Assembly: GCF_003012935.1 (NCBI RefSeq)
Contig: NZ_PUDR01000010.1
Coordinates: 1 to 64,000, forward strand
Origin: Pannonibacter carbonis
GTDB taxonomy: Bacteria; Pseudomonadota; Alphaproteobacteria; Rhizobiales; Stappiaceae
Direction: 5' to 3'
Length of the DNA stretch: 64,000 nucleotides
Below the pieces are notes generated by a model. The model saw only the letters and a program-made list of their open reading frames with translations, did not search any database and was not told the origin of the DNA. Every line of letters starts with the position of its first letter. The stretch's first letter is position 1. Below, piece after piece: positions 26,804 through 34,921 of the stretch. Position numbers and translations under genes: made by a program.

Positions 26804-28987
26804 CTAACCGGTTTTGCTGAGCAGCAAGGGCAGGGCGGAGAGCGGTATCGGACGTCCCAGCAGGAAGCCCTGCACCTGGGGGCAGCCGATGCTTCGCAGC
26901 AGGTCCAACTGGTCCTCGCGCTCAACGCCTTCCGCGATCACGATCATGCCGAGCGCCTTGCCGAGGTCGATCACACTCCGGAGGATCGCCTTCACCCGTT
27001 CATCCGGTGCGTTCGGATCGAAACGGGCGATGAACGTGCGGTCAAGCTTGATGATGTCGACCGGAACCCAGCTGAGATAGTCCAGCGATGAATAGCCCTT
27101 GCCGAAGTCGTCCAGCGCGACGCGGACGCCGAGATTGCGCCATTCGGTGAGACGCTGGATCGCGATCTGTTCGTTTTCCAGGAACACCGATTCCGTGATC
27201 TCCAGTTCCAGGCGGTGCGGCGACAGGCTCGTATGGGCCAAGGTCTCCACGATTTTCATGGAGAAGCGCGGATTGCAGACCTGAAGCGGTGACACATTGA
27301 CGGCAATCGACAGGTGTGCGGGCCAGGATTGTGCCTGCCGGCAGGCTGTGGCCAGAACCCATTCGCCAACCTGTTCTATCAGGCCTGCTTCTTCCAGAAG
27401 CGGAATGAACCGGCTTGGGGGGACGGGGCGGCCCTGGTCGTCACGCCAGCGCAGCAAGGCCTCGAAGCCGAGCAGTTCGCGGGTATGGGTTGAGAAACGC
27501 GGTTGATAGTGCAGTTCGAAGTTCTGCTCTGCAACCGCCGTCCGCAGTGCGTCGACCATGTTGCGCCGCTGTGTCAGCGCATCAAGCATGGCCGGGCGGA
27601 AAAAGGCATAGTCGCTTGTCTTCGGCCGCTGGCTCTTTGTCGCATACATGGCGACATCCGCATCGACCAGGACATCGCGTGTGCCGCTCTCCGGGATGCC
27701 CGCGCCGCCCGTCCCCGGTGACATCGCGATCCCGATGCTCGCCCCCATCCGGAAGATCCGTGCGCTGGTCTCGATTGGCTGGCCGATGGTTGCAATCAGC
27801 TTGCGCGCCAGCGAACTGAGCACCGGGCGGGCGGTCTGGTTCTGCAGGACGACGACAAACTCGTCGCCGCCAAGCCGCGCCACAACATTGTCCGTCCCGA
27901 CTGTCCCGGAAATGCGCTGCGCTACCACCCGCAACACCTGGTCGCCGGCATCGTGACCATATCCGTCATTGACGACCTTGAAATCATTGAGGTCGATCAG
28001 AAGGACACCAAAACCATCGACGGCGCCGGCCTCGATCGCTGCGGTGATCCCGGCGATATGTTCACGCAGAAAGGCACGGTTGTGGAGGCCGGTGAGGGCA
28101 TCACGGAAAACCAGTTCCTTCAGTTCACGTTCGCGCTCACGCAACTGGGCCGTGGCCTGCCACTGCTCGGTCACATCAATCCGGCGCGACATGGTCGCCC
28201 CGGTCTTCGACTTGACCCTGGAATAAATATAAACCCGGCCACCGAGCGGCTGGATTTCCCGGTGGCTGTCGACAAGCCGGTCGGCGAGCCGGGCCCGCTC
28301 CGCGAGATAGGCGTCCGGGTCACTGCGGGCGAGGGGATCGTCGATTACGCCTGCTTCGAGGTCGAGCTTGTAGAGGTCGAGGTGTCGGGCGCCAAGCAGC
28401 CCCTGGCGGTCCGGATAATACGGAAAGACGCGGTGATAGGCCGGGTTGCTGAAGACGACTCCATCTTCCTCGTCGTAGAAGGAAATTGCCTCTTCACTCT
28501 GCTCCAGCGCTTCCAGAACCAGCTGTGACAGCTTGCGGCGCTGCAGCGTCAGGAGGCTGCTGCTTGTCAGCCTTGCCAGTTGATCGACGACCGTCTTGCC
28601 CTCTGCCGCGAGAGTTGCGGTTTCAAGCACGAAACCGCCGACGGGCTGATTGTTGCTGGTCAGCCTGTGAAAGACCAACGGGTGGCTGCCGGGCCGGGCA
28701 GGGGACACAGGCGGCGGGCCATCGGCGCCGGCAAGCCAGTCCCTGATCGCTTCAACCGGGAATTCTTCCATCCCGGTTGCAAAGGCTCGCCGAACCGTGC
28801 GCCTGTTCAGCGCAGCGACATAGCCGGACAGGTGTGTCGGCCCCAGCATTCGCTCGCACGCGGCATGGAGTGCGGTGAATATCCCCGCCTCATCCAGCGC
28901 CTGCTCCATGCTGATGGCGACATCCACAAAGTCTGCCGCGTAGTCATTGGATCGGGTCATAACAAAATTCAGGGAATCCGGTGGCAT
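26804..28987 (-). CDS. PAS-GGDEF-EAL cyclic-di-GMP turnover protein
   Basis: The 727-residue protein has an N-terminal region of unclear type (1-160), a PAS-like domain (about 165-280; SEEAISFYDEEDGVVFSNPAY), a coiled linker (QLRERERELKELVFRDALTG), a GGDEF domain with intact RLGGDEF, and an EAL domain with GFEALLRW, DDFGKGYSSLDYL and the acidic residues of ITESVF. Both catalytic signatures are complete, so it may make and degrade c-di-GMP, one activity usually dominating. No membrane segment is visible, so it should be cytosolic. I chose ATG 28987; the frame continues to a GTG at 29128 with no better ribosome-binding site, so the start is uncertain. Confidence 0.9.
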   Translation of the reverse strand: MPPDSLNFVMTRSNDYAADFVDVAISMEQALDEAGIFTALHAACERMLGPTHLSGYVAALNRRTVRRAFATGMEEFPVEAIRDWLAGADGPPPVSPARPGSHPLVFHRLTSNNQPVGGFVLETATLAAEGKTVVDQLARLTSSSLLTLQRRKLSQLVLEALEQSEEAISFYDEEDGVVFSNPAYHRVFPYYPDRQGLLGARHLDLYKLDLEAGVIDDPLARSDPDAYLAERARLADRLVDSHREIQPLGGRVYIYSRVKSKTGATMSRRIDVTEQWQATAQLRERERELKELVFRDALTGLHNRAFLREHIAGITAAIEAGAVDGFGVLLIDLNDFKVVNDGYGHDAGDQVLRVVAQRISGTVGTDNVVARLGGDEFVVVLQNQTARPVLSSLARKLIATIGQPIETSARIFRMGASIGIAMSPGTGGAGIPESGTRDVLVDADVAMYATKSQRPKTSDYAFFRPAMLDALTQRRNMVDALRTAVAEQNFELHYQPRFSTHTRELLGFEALLRWRDDQGRPVPPSRFIPLLEEAGLIEQVGEWVLATACRQAQSWPAHLSIAVNVSPLQVCNPRFSMKIVETLAHTSLSPHRLELEITESVFLENEQIAIQRLTEWRNLGVRVALDDFGKGYSSLDYLSWVPVDIIKLDRTFIARFDPNAPDERVKAILRSVIDLGKALGMIVIAEGVEREDQLDLLRSIGCPQVQGFLLGRPIPLSALPLLLSKTG

Positions 28988-29413
28988 TCGTTCCAAAAGA
29001 TCGCAGACAAGGGGTAAATGTTCCACTTCTTTTGTGTGACGGTTTGGTGTCAGCTGCTTGCGCATCTGCCCTGTCGGGTCCCTTCCCAAGCGGAATACAG
29101 TGCTTGGTAGATGAAACCCCGATTGCACTTATGGCGGATTTTTCAAGGAACTCCCTCGGAATGGATGATCCGGCCCGTTGCGGCAGGGCTCTCCGACCCC
29201 GCCGCAGAACTATGCGCCGCACATTCGCCAGCGGTTGCATCGGCTCAGGATCATGGATCGGCGTGGCTGGTTCAACCCGCGCTCAGGCCATCCAACCCGC
29301 GCGAGGCAAAAGAGCGGCTGGCGGCCTGACAAGTCCATTCGGTCTCGGTCGCCGCGCGGCCAACACGGGGCGATATCAATCGCCATTCACGAGCCTGTGC
29401 AAGCTCCGGCTGG

Positions 29414-29598
29414 ACCGCGATTTCTGAACTGATAAGCTGCCAAGGTGGAACAGGTCGCGCTCGGAGTGCGTTCCGGCTGGATTGACGGAGGGCTGGTTAT
29501 GCTGCAACCTATGCGTATATCAGTTCGGAAATCGCGGTCTGGTCGATAACACGCTCTAGACAGCACCAAATAAGGCGGCTCCTCCGGGGGCCGCTTTT
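29414..29598 (+). ncRNA. Candidate small RNA: long hairpin plus orphan terminator
   Basis: Arms 29414-29435 and 29518-29539 are complementary over 22 bases with one mismatch that becomes a G-U pair in RNA, closing an 82-nt loop. Thirty-five bases later lies an intrinsic terminator in plus orientation, although the nearest plus-strand gene upstream ends at 26550. Together this fits a structured non-coding transcript of about 200 nt. No known RNA family is recognised and no promoter was identified, so this is a candidate only; a decayed mobile element with inverted ends is the main alternative. Confidence 0.35.
29575..29598 (+). terminator. Intrinsic terminator without an upstream plus-strand gene
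   Basis: GCGGCTCC and GGGGCCGC form an 8-bp stem (one G-U) around a TCCG tetraloop and are followed by TTTT. It sits 72 bp before the next plus-strand gene start. Confidence 0.65.
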
Positions 29599-29670
29599 CA
29601 TTTGCGCGGTTCCCATTTCGGTTCGGGGTATGCTGAATGCTGCGGAAAGCAGGCAGGGGAGGCATCGGGC

Positions 29671-30396
29671 ATGATCACGTTTTGCGATCTGGACGATCAG
29701 AACCCGGCGCTCAGCCTGTCGCCGCTGGTGCGCGGGGTGGAAAAGACGCTTGGGTGGATGGCGGAGCATGGCGGCATTCCGTTGACGCCGGCCAAGGCCT
29801 TCAAGCGCTCCTTCGTGCATTGGGCGGCGGCTGAGTTTGCTTGGCCGGGGCACACGGCAGATGAGCTTTTTGCCGTCTGCAAGGTGCTGAATGAGGCCGA
29901 TTTCATGCCGTTGCATATGCTGCACGGTCTCATGCTCTCCATGCGGCTTGGCCGCCGTTACAAGGGTGAATTCAGGCTGACGAAGGCCGGTCAGGATCTC
30001 ACGGGCCGGTCGGGGCTGATCTTCAGCACCATGGTTCCGGTCTTCCTGTTCCACCTCAATCACGCCAGTCTGTCCGCCCGCAATGAAGAGGCTGTTCCTC
30101 TGGTCAACTGGGATGTGTTTCTGAACGTTCTGAATGTCGAGACACAAAATGGTACCACCGGCGGCGAGCTGCGCCGCGTGTTTTTCGGCGAACCGGAATC
30201 AGGCCCCGTCTGGCAGCACGACTGCATGATGAGCGGCCTCTACATTAATGTTCTGCGTCCACTTTGCTGGGCAGGGCTTTTGCAGAAAACAGAAGACGCC
30301 GGAAACTTCCGCGTTAGCGAGGCCGTGTTCACGAAAACACCCCTGTGGCAGGCGGCCTTGCGGCTGGATACGGATGGCATGGAGCGGGCCAGATAA
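29671..30396 (+). CDS. Protein of unknown function (241 residues)
   Basis: I do not recognise the family with confidence. ATG 29671 follows a good ribosome-binding site (AGGGGAGG, 8 nt upstream), which rules out the earlier in-frame ATG at 29602. The protein is mixed alpha-rich and soluble, without signal peptide or membrane segments. The first half (LVRGVEKTLGWMAEHGGIPLTPAKAFKR, then GEFRLTKAGQDL) looks like paired winged-helix elements with LT/GxLT turns, as seen in uncharacterised plasmid- and island-borne proteins. The second half contains NWDVFLNVLNVET and ends in RVSEAVFTKTPLW. It stands alone between a GGDEF-EAL gene and a LysR gene transcribed towards it. Confidence 0.7.
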   Translation: MITFCDLDDQNPALSLSPLVRGVEKTLGWMAEHGGIPLTPAKAFKRSFVHWAAAEFAWPGHTADELFAVCKVLNEADFMPLHMLHGLMLSMRLGRRYKGEFRLTKAGQDLTGRSGLIFSTMVPVFLFHLNHASLSARNEEAVPLVNWDVFLNVLNVETQNGTTGGELRRVFFGEPESGPVWQHDCMMSGLYINVLRPLCWAGLLQKTEDAGNFRVSEAVFTKTPLWQAALRLDTDGMERAR

Positions 30397-30436
30397 GGGG
30401 AGATGCGTGAGCCGCCCGAGCCGGTGTGCCCCTGCT

Positions 30437-31345
30437 TCAGCCGGCAGCAATCCCGCGGAAAATCTGGCGGATCGTTGACGTTACGTGTGAGAGCACCTGA
30501 TCGCTGGTCTGCCGCCTGTGCCAGGCGAGATGAAGCGGAAAGCCATCAACGGCAATCGGCGGCGTTGCGCTGACGAGGCTGCCATCTTTCTGCCAGGCAA
30601 AACTGTGGCTGGGCAGCAGTGCCAGAAAATCGGTTCGCATCAGCAGATCCGGAACAAGCTGGAAGGTTGGAACAACGAGCCCGACCCGGCGGCTCAGCCC
30701 CATGGTCGCCAATTGTACATCGACCGGGGTGCGTTGATCGCCACGCCCGGAGACAATGACATGTGGCCAGGCTAGCCACGTTTCCAGATCCAGATGGCCT
30801 TGAGCCGGATGCCCCTTGCGCATGGCAACAACATAAGTCTCCTGCAGCAGCGTGACGCGCATGATGTCGTCGGGCTCGGACACGAATACGGAGATCGCCA
30901 GATCCGTATCGCCATTGATCAGCGCTGACACTGCCGCGCCCGATCCATGCCAGGGCTGGATGATGACTGTAATCCCCGGGGCGGATTGCCGTAATGTTTC
31001 AAGAAGCGGACCGGTCATGATGCAGGCCGGAAGATCGGCGGTCACGATGCGGACTGTTCGCTCGATTTCCTGCAAGGGGACATCCTTTGGGCCGGTCAGA
31101 CCCTGTATCCCCGCAAGAACCGACTTGAGCGGGGCACGCAGGGCTTCTCCGCGCGCCGTGCGCAGCATTCCGCCCCGGCCCCGTTCCAGCAAGTCATCCC
31201 CAAAGAGATGCCGGCAACGCTGCAGCGCACTCGAAACGGCTGGCTGCGACAGGTTCAGCCTTTGCGCCGCCCTCGAGACATGCGCCTCATCAAGCAGGGC
31301 GTCGAGAATAACCAGAAGGTTGAGGTCGATGGATCTTAAATTCAT
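30437..31345 (-). CDS. LysR-family transcriptional regulator
   Basis: The 302-residue protein has an N-terminal winged helix typical of LysR proteins (NLRSIDLNLLVILDAL, then SRAAQRLNLSQPAVSSALQR; residues 1-65), a linker helix and a C-terminal periplasmic-binding-fold effector domain. The effector region (VRIVTADLPACIMTGPLLE, LINGDTDLAISVF) resembles the NodD/LinR-like subgroup. It is divergent from a quinone reductase gene with a 91-bp spacer containing an inverted repeat. By the usual LysR layout it should regulate that gene, probably in response to an aromatic or quinone-type effector (inference). Confidence 0.92.
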   Translation of the reverse strand: MNLRSIDLNLLVILDALLDEAHVSRAAQRLNLSQPAVSSALQRCRHLFGDDLLERGRGGMLRTARGEALRAPLKSVLAGIQGLTGPKDVPLQEIERTVRIVTADLPACIMTGPLLETLRQSAPGITVIIQPWHGSGAAVSALINGDTDLAISVFVSEPDDIMRVTLLQETYVVAMRKGHPAQGHLDLETWLAWPHVIVSGRGDQRTPVDVQLATMGLSRRVGLVVPTFQLVPDLLMRTDFLALLPSHSFAWQKDGSLVSATPPIAVDGFPLHLAWHRRQTSDQVLSHVTSTIRQIFRGIAAG

Positions 31346-31354
31346 GAAACAGAT

Positions 31355-31374
31355 AATGACATATATCGATCATT
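31355..31374. promoter_or_regulatory. Candidate LysR operator between the regulator and quinone reductase genes
   Basis: AATGA-N10-TCATT is a symmetric element of LysR size lying 10-29 bp upstream of the regulator start and about 65 bp upstream of the quinone reductase, as expected for a shared divergent control site. The surrounding sequence is AT-rich relative to both genes. Confidence 0.5.
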
Positions 31375-31436
31375 GATTGGAGTGATTTTTATCCAGCATC
31401 TAGCCTTCGGTCATCACAGACAAGCAGGAGGCAGAC

Positions 31437-32039
31437 GTGAACAAGACCCTCATTCTTCTCTTTCACCCGGACATCAGAAGATCAAAGGCAAATGCAGCCC
31501 TAGCGGCGGCGGCACAGCCGTTGGCCGATACTGAAGTCGTCGATGTGCAGGCGCGCTATCCCAGCGGTCAGATCGACATGTTCACCGATGGCGCCGTAGA
31601 AGCTAAGATGCTGCTTAGCGCCTCCCGCATCGTGCTGCAGTTCCCGATCCAGTGGTACTCGACCCCTGCGCTCCTCAAGGCATGGCAGGATGCAGTTCTG
31701 ACACGTATGTATTATGTCAAGGCCAGCACAGAGGGAGCCCGGCTGGCCGGGACGCCGCTGATGATTGCGGCGACTGCCGGCAATGTCGCCGAAGCCTATG
31801 GGTCCGATGGCCAAAACCACTATACGATCGGCGAAATTTTGACGCCGCTGAAAGCCATGGCCCATCGGTGCGGATTGCCTTGGCACGCGCCTCACATCCT
31901 GTTTGCAGCGGGGCACCTGTCGGACGGTGCCCTGGCGGACGCTGCCGCACATTACGTCACGGCGCTGAAGCGTTTTGCCGCGTGGGCTCCGGCACCGGTC
32001 GCGGTTTCACCTTCAATCCTGCAAAATGAGGGAGTCTGA
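31437..32039 (+). CDS. NAD(P)H:quinone oxidoreductase, flavodoxin-like (KefF/MdaB-type)
   Basis: The 200-residue protein has the NQO1/KefF fold: LILLFHPDIRRSKANAALA for FMN or FAD phosphate binding, VLQFPIQWYSTPALLKAWQDAV (the P-W-x2-P-x-LKxW loop of the family), and TAGNVAEAYG near the flavin ring. It reduces quinones by two electrons at the expense of NAD(P)H. The GTG start is supported by AGGAGG five to six nt upstream. It is the first gene of a two-gene unit with the membrane protein downstream (3-nt gap) and is probably controlled by the divergent LysR protein. Confidence 0.9.
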   Translation: MNKTLILLFHPDIRRSKANAALAAAAQPLADTEVVDVQARYPSGQIDMFTDGAVEAKMLLSASRIVLQFPIQWYSTPALLKAWQDAVLTRMYYVKASTEGARLAGTPLMIAATAGNVAEAYGSDGQNHYTIGEILTPLKAMAHRCGLPWHAPHILFAAGHLSDGALADAAAHYVTALKRFAAWAPAPVAVSPSILQNEGV

Positions 32040-32042
32040 GCC

Positions 32043-32441
32043 ATGACCAGACTGTCGCACGATACACTTCAGCACCTCGGCCGTGGCACACCTGCCGTTT
32101 ATCTCTGGTCGGCGCGGCTTCTGCCTGTAGTGATTGCAGGTCAGTTCCTGCTTGCCGGGCAAGCCCTCTTCGGCGGCCATTCCTGGGAGATGCATGGCAC
32201 GTTGGGTGGCCTTGCTGCTCTGCCCGTGATTGTTCTTGCCGCCGGGGCCACAGCTTTTCGTCATCTGCGCGGGTTCGGCTGGTGGGCCGCCCTGATCGCG
32301 GGGCTGTATATCCTGCAGGTTCTGCTCGGCGCGGGGGGACCAGCGGCACTTGCCTTTCATCCGTTCAATGCGGCTCTCCTGCTTACGGCTTCCCTCATCC
32401 TTCTGTTCAAGGTGGAGAGGCGGCGCAACCATCACCTATGA
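32043..32441 (+). CDS. Small four-helix membrane protein (DUF6220-like)
   Basis: The 132-residue protein has four predicted membrane helices (about 23-43, 52-72, 80-97, 104-122) and a conserved-looking pair of histidines in HGTLGGL and FHPFNAALLL at membrane ends. This pattern resembles DUF6220 and small cytochrome-like integral proteins; the histidines could hold a haem, but that is speculation. It starts 3 nt after the quinone reductase stop and is surely co-transcribed, hinting at a membrane redox role. Confidence 0.65.
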   Translation: MTRLSHDTLQHLGRGTPAVYLWSARLLPVVIAGQFLLAGQALFGGHSWEMHGTLGGLAALPVIVLAAGATAFRHLRGFGWWAALIAGLYILQVLLGAGGPAALAFHPFNAALLLTASLILLFKVERRRNHHL

Positions 32442-32546
32442 CGAGTGGGTATCAGCTCGCAGATATGCCATTGGGCTCTCACAGCACATGTCCACAAACA
32501 CTCAGCTTTAGATATGGGGAGAAAGTTATCTGAGAAAGCAGAATAA

Positions 32547-32636
32547 TGGCGGAGGGGGTGGGATTCGAACCCACGGAGCGCTCTCACGCTCGCCGGTTTT
32601 CAAGACCGGTGCCTTAAACCACTCGGCCACCCCTCC
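32547..32636 (-). tRNA. tRNA-Ser (anticodon TGA)
   Basis: A 90-nt class II tRNA on the minus strand: acceptor stem GGAGGGG/CCCCTCC, D-arm GGCCGAGTGG, anticodon stem CCGGT/ACCGG with anticodon TGA, a long variable arm GCGAGCGTGAGAGCGC, T-arm GGTTCGAATCC, discriminator G and an encoded CCA. It reads UCA serine codons. Confidence 0.96.
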
Positions 32637-33425
32637 GTTGTTTTCCGTTTCTCGCCTTTGCGCGGGAATGTCAAGCGCAGCGCCGGGCTTAAGATGGGGA
32701 CCGCGCTCGCTGGAGGCCTGACATGATCCGATCGCGAGGATAGCACGGCCCGCAATTGCCGCGCTGACCGGGCTGCCTGGCAGGGGACGACGTGACATGG
32801 GAAAGGCGGCAAAAGGGGAGGGGGCCGTCGACCCATGAACTGTGGGCAGGGGTCGGGTCGACGGCCGGTGCCGGGAGGGCCCCAGCCTGCAGCGCGGCGG
32901 GGCGGCCTGCTGCAGTGACATCTAGGTAGCATTGCCAGGCCAAACCGAAGTGTGACGGCCATCACACTCCGGGCGGTTCGGGATCACGTCGCGGGGCGGC
33001 CTGGTAGATCCGCTGGCGGACTGGCTGACAGTTGCGACAAGCCTTGGTATCTGAGTCGGTGGACCGGGGCGCAAGACGGCCATACGGGCTGGAACGCCTG
33101 GGAGACTGGCGCTCCCGAACCCGGATTTGGTGGCACGTTGAACAGGTTTCTGCCGGCCGGCTGCCGCAGGTCAGGACCTTGCGGTGATTTGGGCACTTGG
33201 CGGCGCGGTAAGGATCGGGTAACGACTATAGCGTTAACTGCGATCAGCGGCATTCTGCGGGGGCGGGATGCGGCTGTTGCGTGCGCGCAGTCGTTCAGGG
33301 ATACGTCCATCGGGATGTGATCAGAACGGCGACTGCGCCACGATCGCGAGACAAGAGCCGGACAACCGGTGAACTGGACCGCGTGAGCCTGGGGCCGCCA
33401 GACGCGTGATGAGTGGGACGGCAGT
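32637..33425. other. 789-bp intergenic region upstream of the rlpA-like gene
   Basis: No supported gene. The tRNA-Ser promoter should lie on the minus strand at the left end, and the promoter of the plus-strand envelope operon at the right end. Overlapping short frames exist on both strands, but none has a ribosome-binding site, a recognisable motif or a consistent coding pattern. Confidence 0.5.
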
Positions 33426-34853
33426 ATGCAAGGTAATGGCGTGAGCCGACTGAGCCCGAAAGCCGGGACCGATCTGACGAATGCCGCCGCAGGTGGCTGC
33501 GTTTCCGGATCCGTTTCCCCGATCGATCCGAGCTGTGCTGCGTCCAGTCGTTCTTCTTCCCGTCGGCTGACATCCGGGATCCTGGTGGCGGTTGCAGCAG
33601 CGCTGGCTTTGGCCGGCTGCGCCTCGACCCCGCCGAAGAAGCGCTCCAGCGAGTATTTTCCGGAATCCAAATATGGTGTGAAGGCCAGCCCGCGCGTTGT
33701 CGCCGATGGCCAGGCCGTGCCGAAGGGCGGTGGCCGCGACATCACCGGCAAGCCCTACAAGGTTGCCGGCCGCTGGTATCATCCCAAGGAAGATCCGAAT
33801 TACAAGAAGACGGGTTTTGCCTCCTGGTATGGCGAGGCCTTTCATGGCCGCAAGACGGCCAATGGCGAGATCTATGATCGCAACGCGCTGACCGCAGCGC
33901 ACACGACCATGCCGCTGCCCTCCTATGCGCGGGTGACGAATGTCGCCAACGGTCGCTCGATGATCGTGCGTGTCAATGATCGTGGACCGTTCCATGGCAA
34001 CCGCGAGATCGACCTGTCGCAGCGTGTCGCCAAGATGCTCGGCACAAAGGCTGCGGGCGTTGCCAAGGTCAAGGTCGAGTATGTCGGCCGCGCGCCGTTG
34101 CACGGCCGGGACGAAGCCTTCCTGATGGCCTCCTACAGTGGCCCGGATGCCGTGACGCCGGGCGGCACGATGCCGGGCACGATGATTGCCCAGGCAACGC
34201 CGCCACCGGCTACTGCAGCGCCTGCAGCTTCAGCGGTGGCAGCGCCCGTGATGATGGCATCGGCGGCCGATACGCTTGGCGCCGCGGCCTCTACAGGCGG
34301 CATACGTGCTCCGTCTCCGCGGCCATTCCTGATGATGGCGACCCTGACGGTTGCAAGCACTTCGGGGTCCACCCCGGTATCCAATCCGGCCTATCAGGTC
34401 GCCTTCGATCCGGCTGCCGCCTTCGAGGCCGGCGCTGCGTCGGTCATGGTGGCCTCCGCCTCGACAGTCACGACCAGCGGCCAGTTCCAGCCAGTTGCAG
34501 CTCCGGCGAGCCTTCCGGCCGCGCCCGCTGCCACACTTCCGACTGGCGGTGTCCAGCCCGTGTCCTACGGCAGCACCCCGGCCGCCGCACCGGCCATTGG
34601 CACGCCGCCGCAGAGCCTCGGCACGTTGCCGGTCCGTCTTCCGGCGCAGGGCCTGTCGCAGCCGGCAGCCTACGCCCCCCAGCCTGTCTCCTCGCCGTTT
34701 GACGGCCTGCAGCCAGCTGGCAATGGCCCGCGCAACCTGCTTCTGGGCGGCGCGATCTCGTCCTATGCGGCCAACACCCGCATCTCCGGCGCGCATTCGG
34801 CCTTCTCCGCCTTCGAGGCAACTTCTGTTCCCCTCAGCAGCCTGAATCGCTAG
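33426..34853 (+). CDS. rlpA: RlpA-like septal ring lipoprotein / lytic transglycosylase
   Basis: The 475-residue protein carries a lipobox LALAGC with Cys65 and then a double-psi beta-barrel domain (about 125-215): GFASWYGEAFHGRKTANGE, YDRNALTAAHTTMPLP, VNDRGPFHGNREIDLS. RlpA proteins cut naked glycan strands at the septum. The C-terminal half (about 230-475) is low-complexity Ala/Pro/Ser/Thr-rich and no SPOR domain is visible. The lipobox is unusually far from the start (Arg-Arg at 46-47), so the first ~45 residues may not be translated; no better start codon is evident. It heads a plus-strand block with dacF, tmk, holB and metG. Confidence 0.87.
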   Translation: MQGNGVSRLSPKAGTDLTNAAAGGCVSGSVSPIDPSCAASSRSSSRRLTSGILVAVAAALALAGCASTPPKKRSSEYFPESKYGVKASPRVVADGQAVPKGGGRDITGKPYKVAGRWYHPKEDPNYKKTGFASWYGEAFHGRKTANGEIYDRNALTAAHTTMPLPSYARVTNVANGRSMIVRVNDRGPFHGNREIDLSQRVAKMLGTKAAGVAKVKVEYVGRAPLHGRDEAFLMASYSGPDAVTPGGTMPGTMIAQATPPPATAAPAASAVAAPVMMASAADTLGAAASTGGIRAPSPRPFLMMATLTVASTSGSTPVSNPAYQVAFDPAAAFEAGAASVMVASASTVTTSGQFQPVAAPASLPAAPAATLPTGGVQPVSYGSTPAAAPAIGTPPQSLGTLPVRLPAQGLSQPAAYAPQPVSSPFDGLQPAGNGPRNLLLGGAISSYAANTRISGAHSAFSAFEATSVPLSSLNR

Positions 34854-34921
34854 ACTTGTCCGGCCTCTGACTGGCCTGCCGAATCCTGCGGCGGAGGTCT
34901 TTGGCGGGGAGGGTGTGCCGC

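Larger units (their letters stand above)
28988..29670. other. 683-bp intergenic region with RNA-like structure
   Basis: No protein gene is supported apart from a possible N-terminal extension of the GGDEF-EAL gene up to 29128. The notable contents are a 22-bp inverted repeat at 29414-29435/29518-29539 and a plus-strand terminator at 29575-29598, described separately. Confidence 0.5.
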
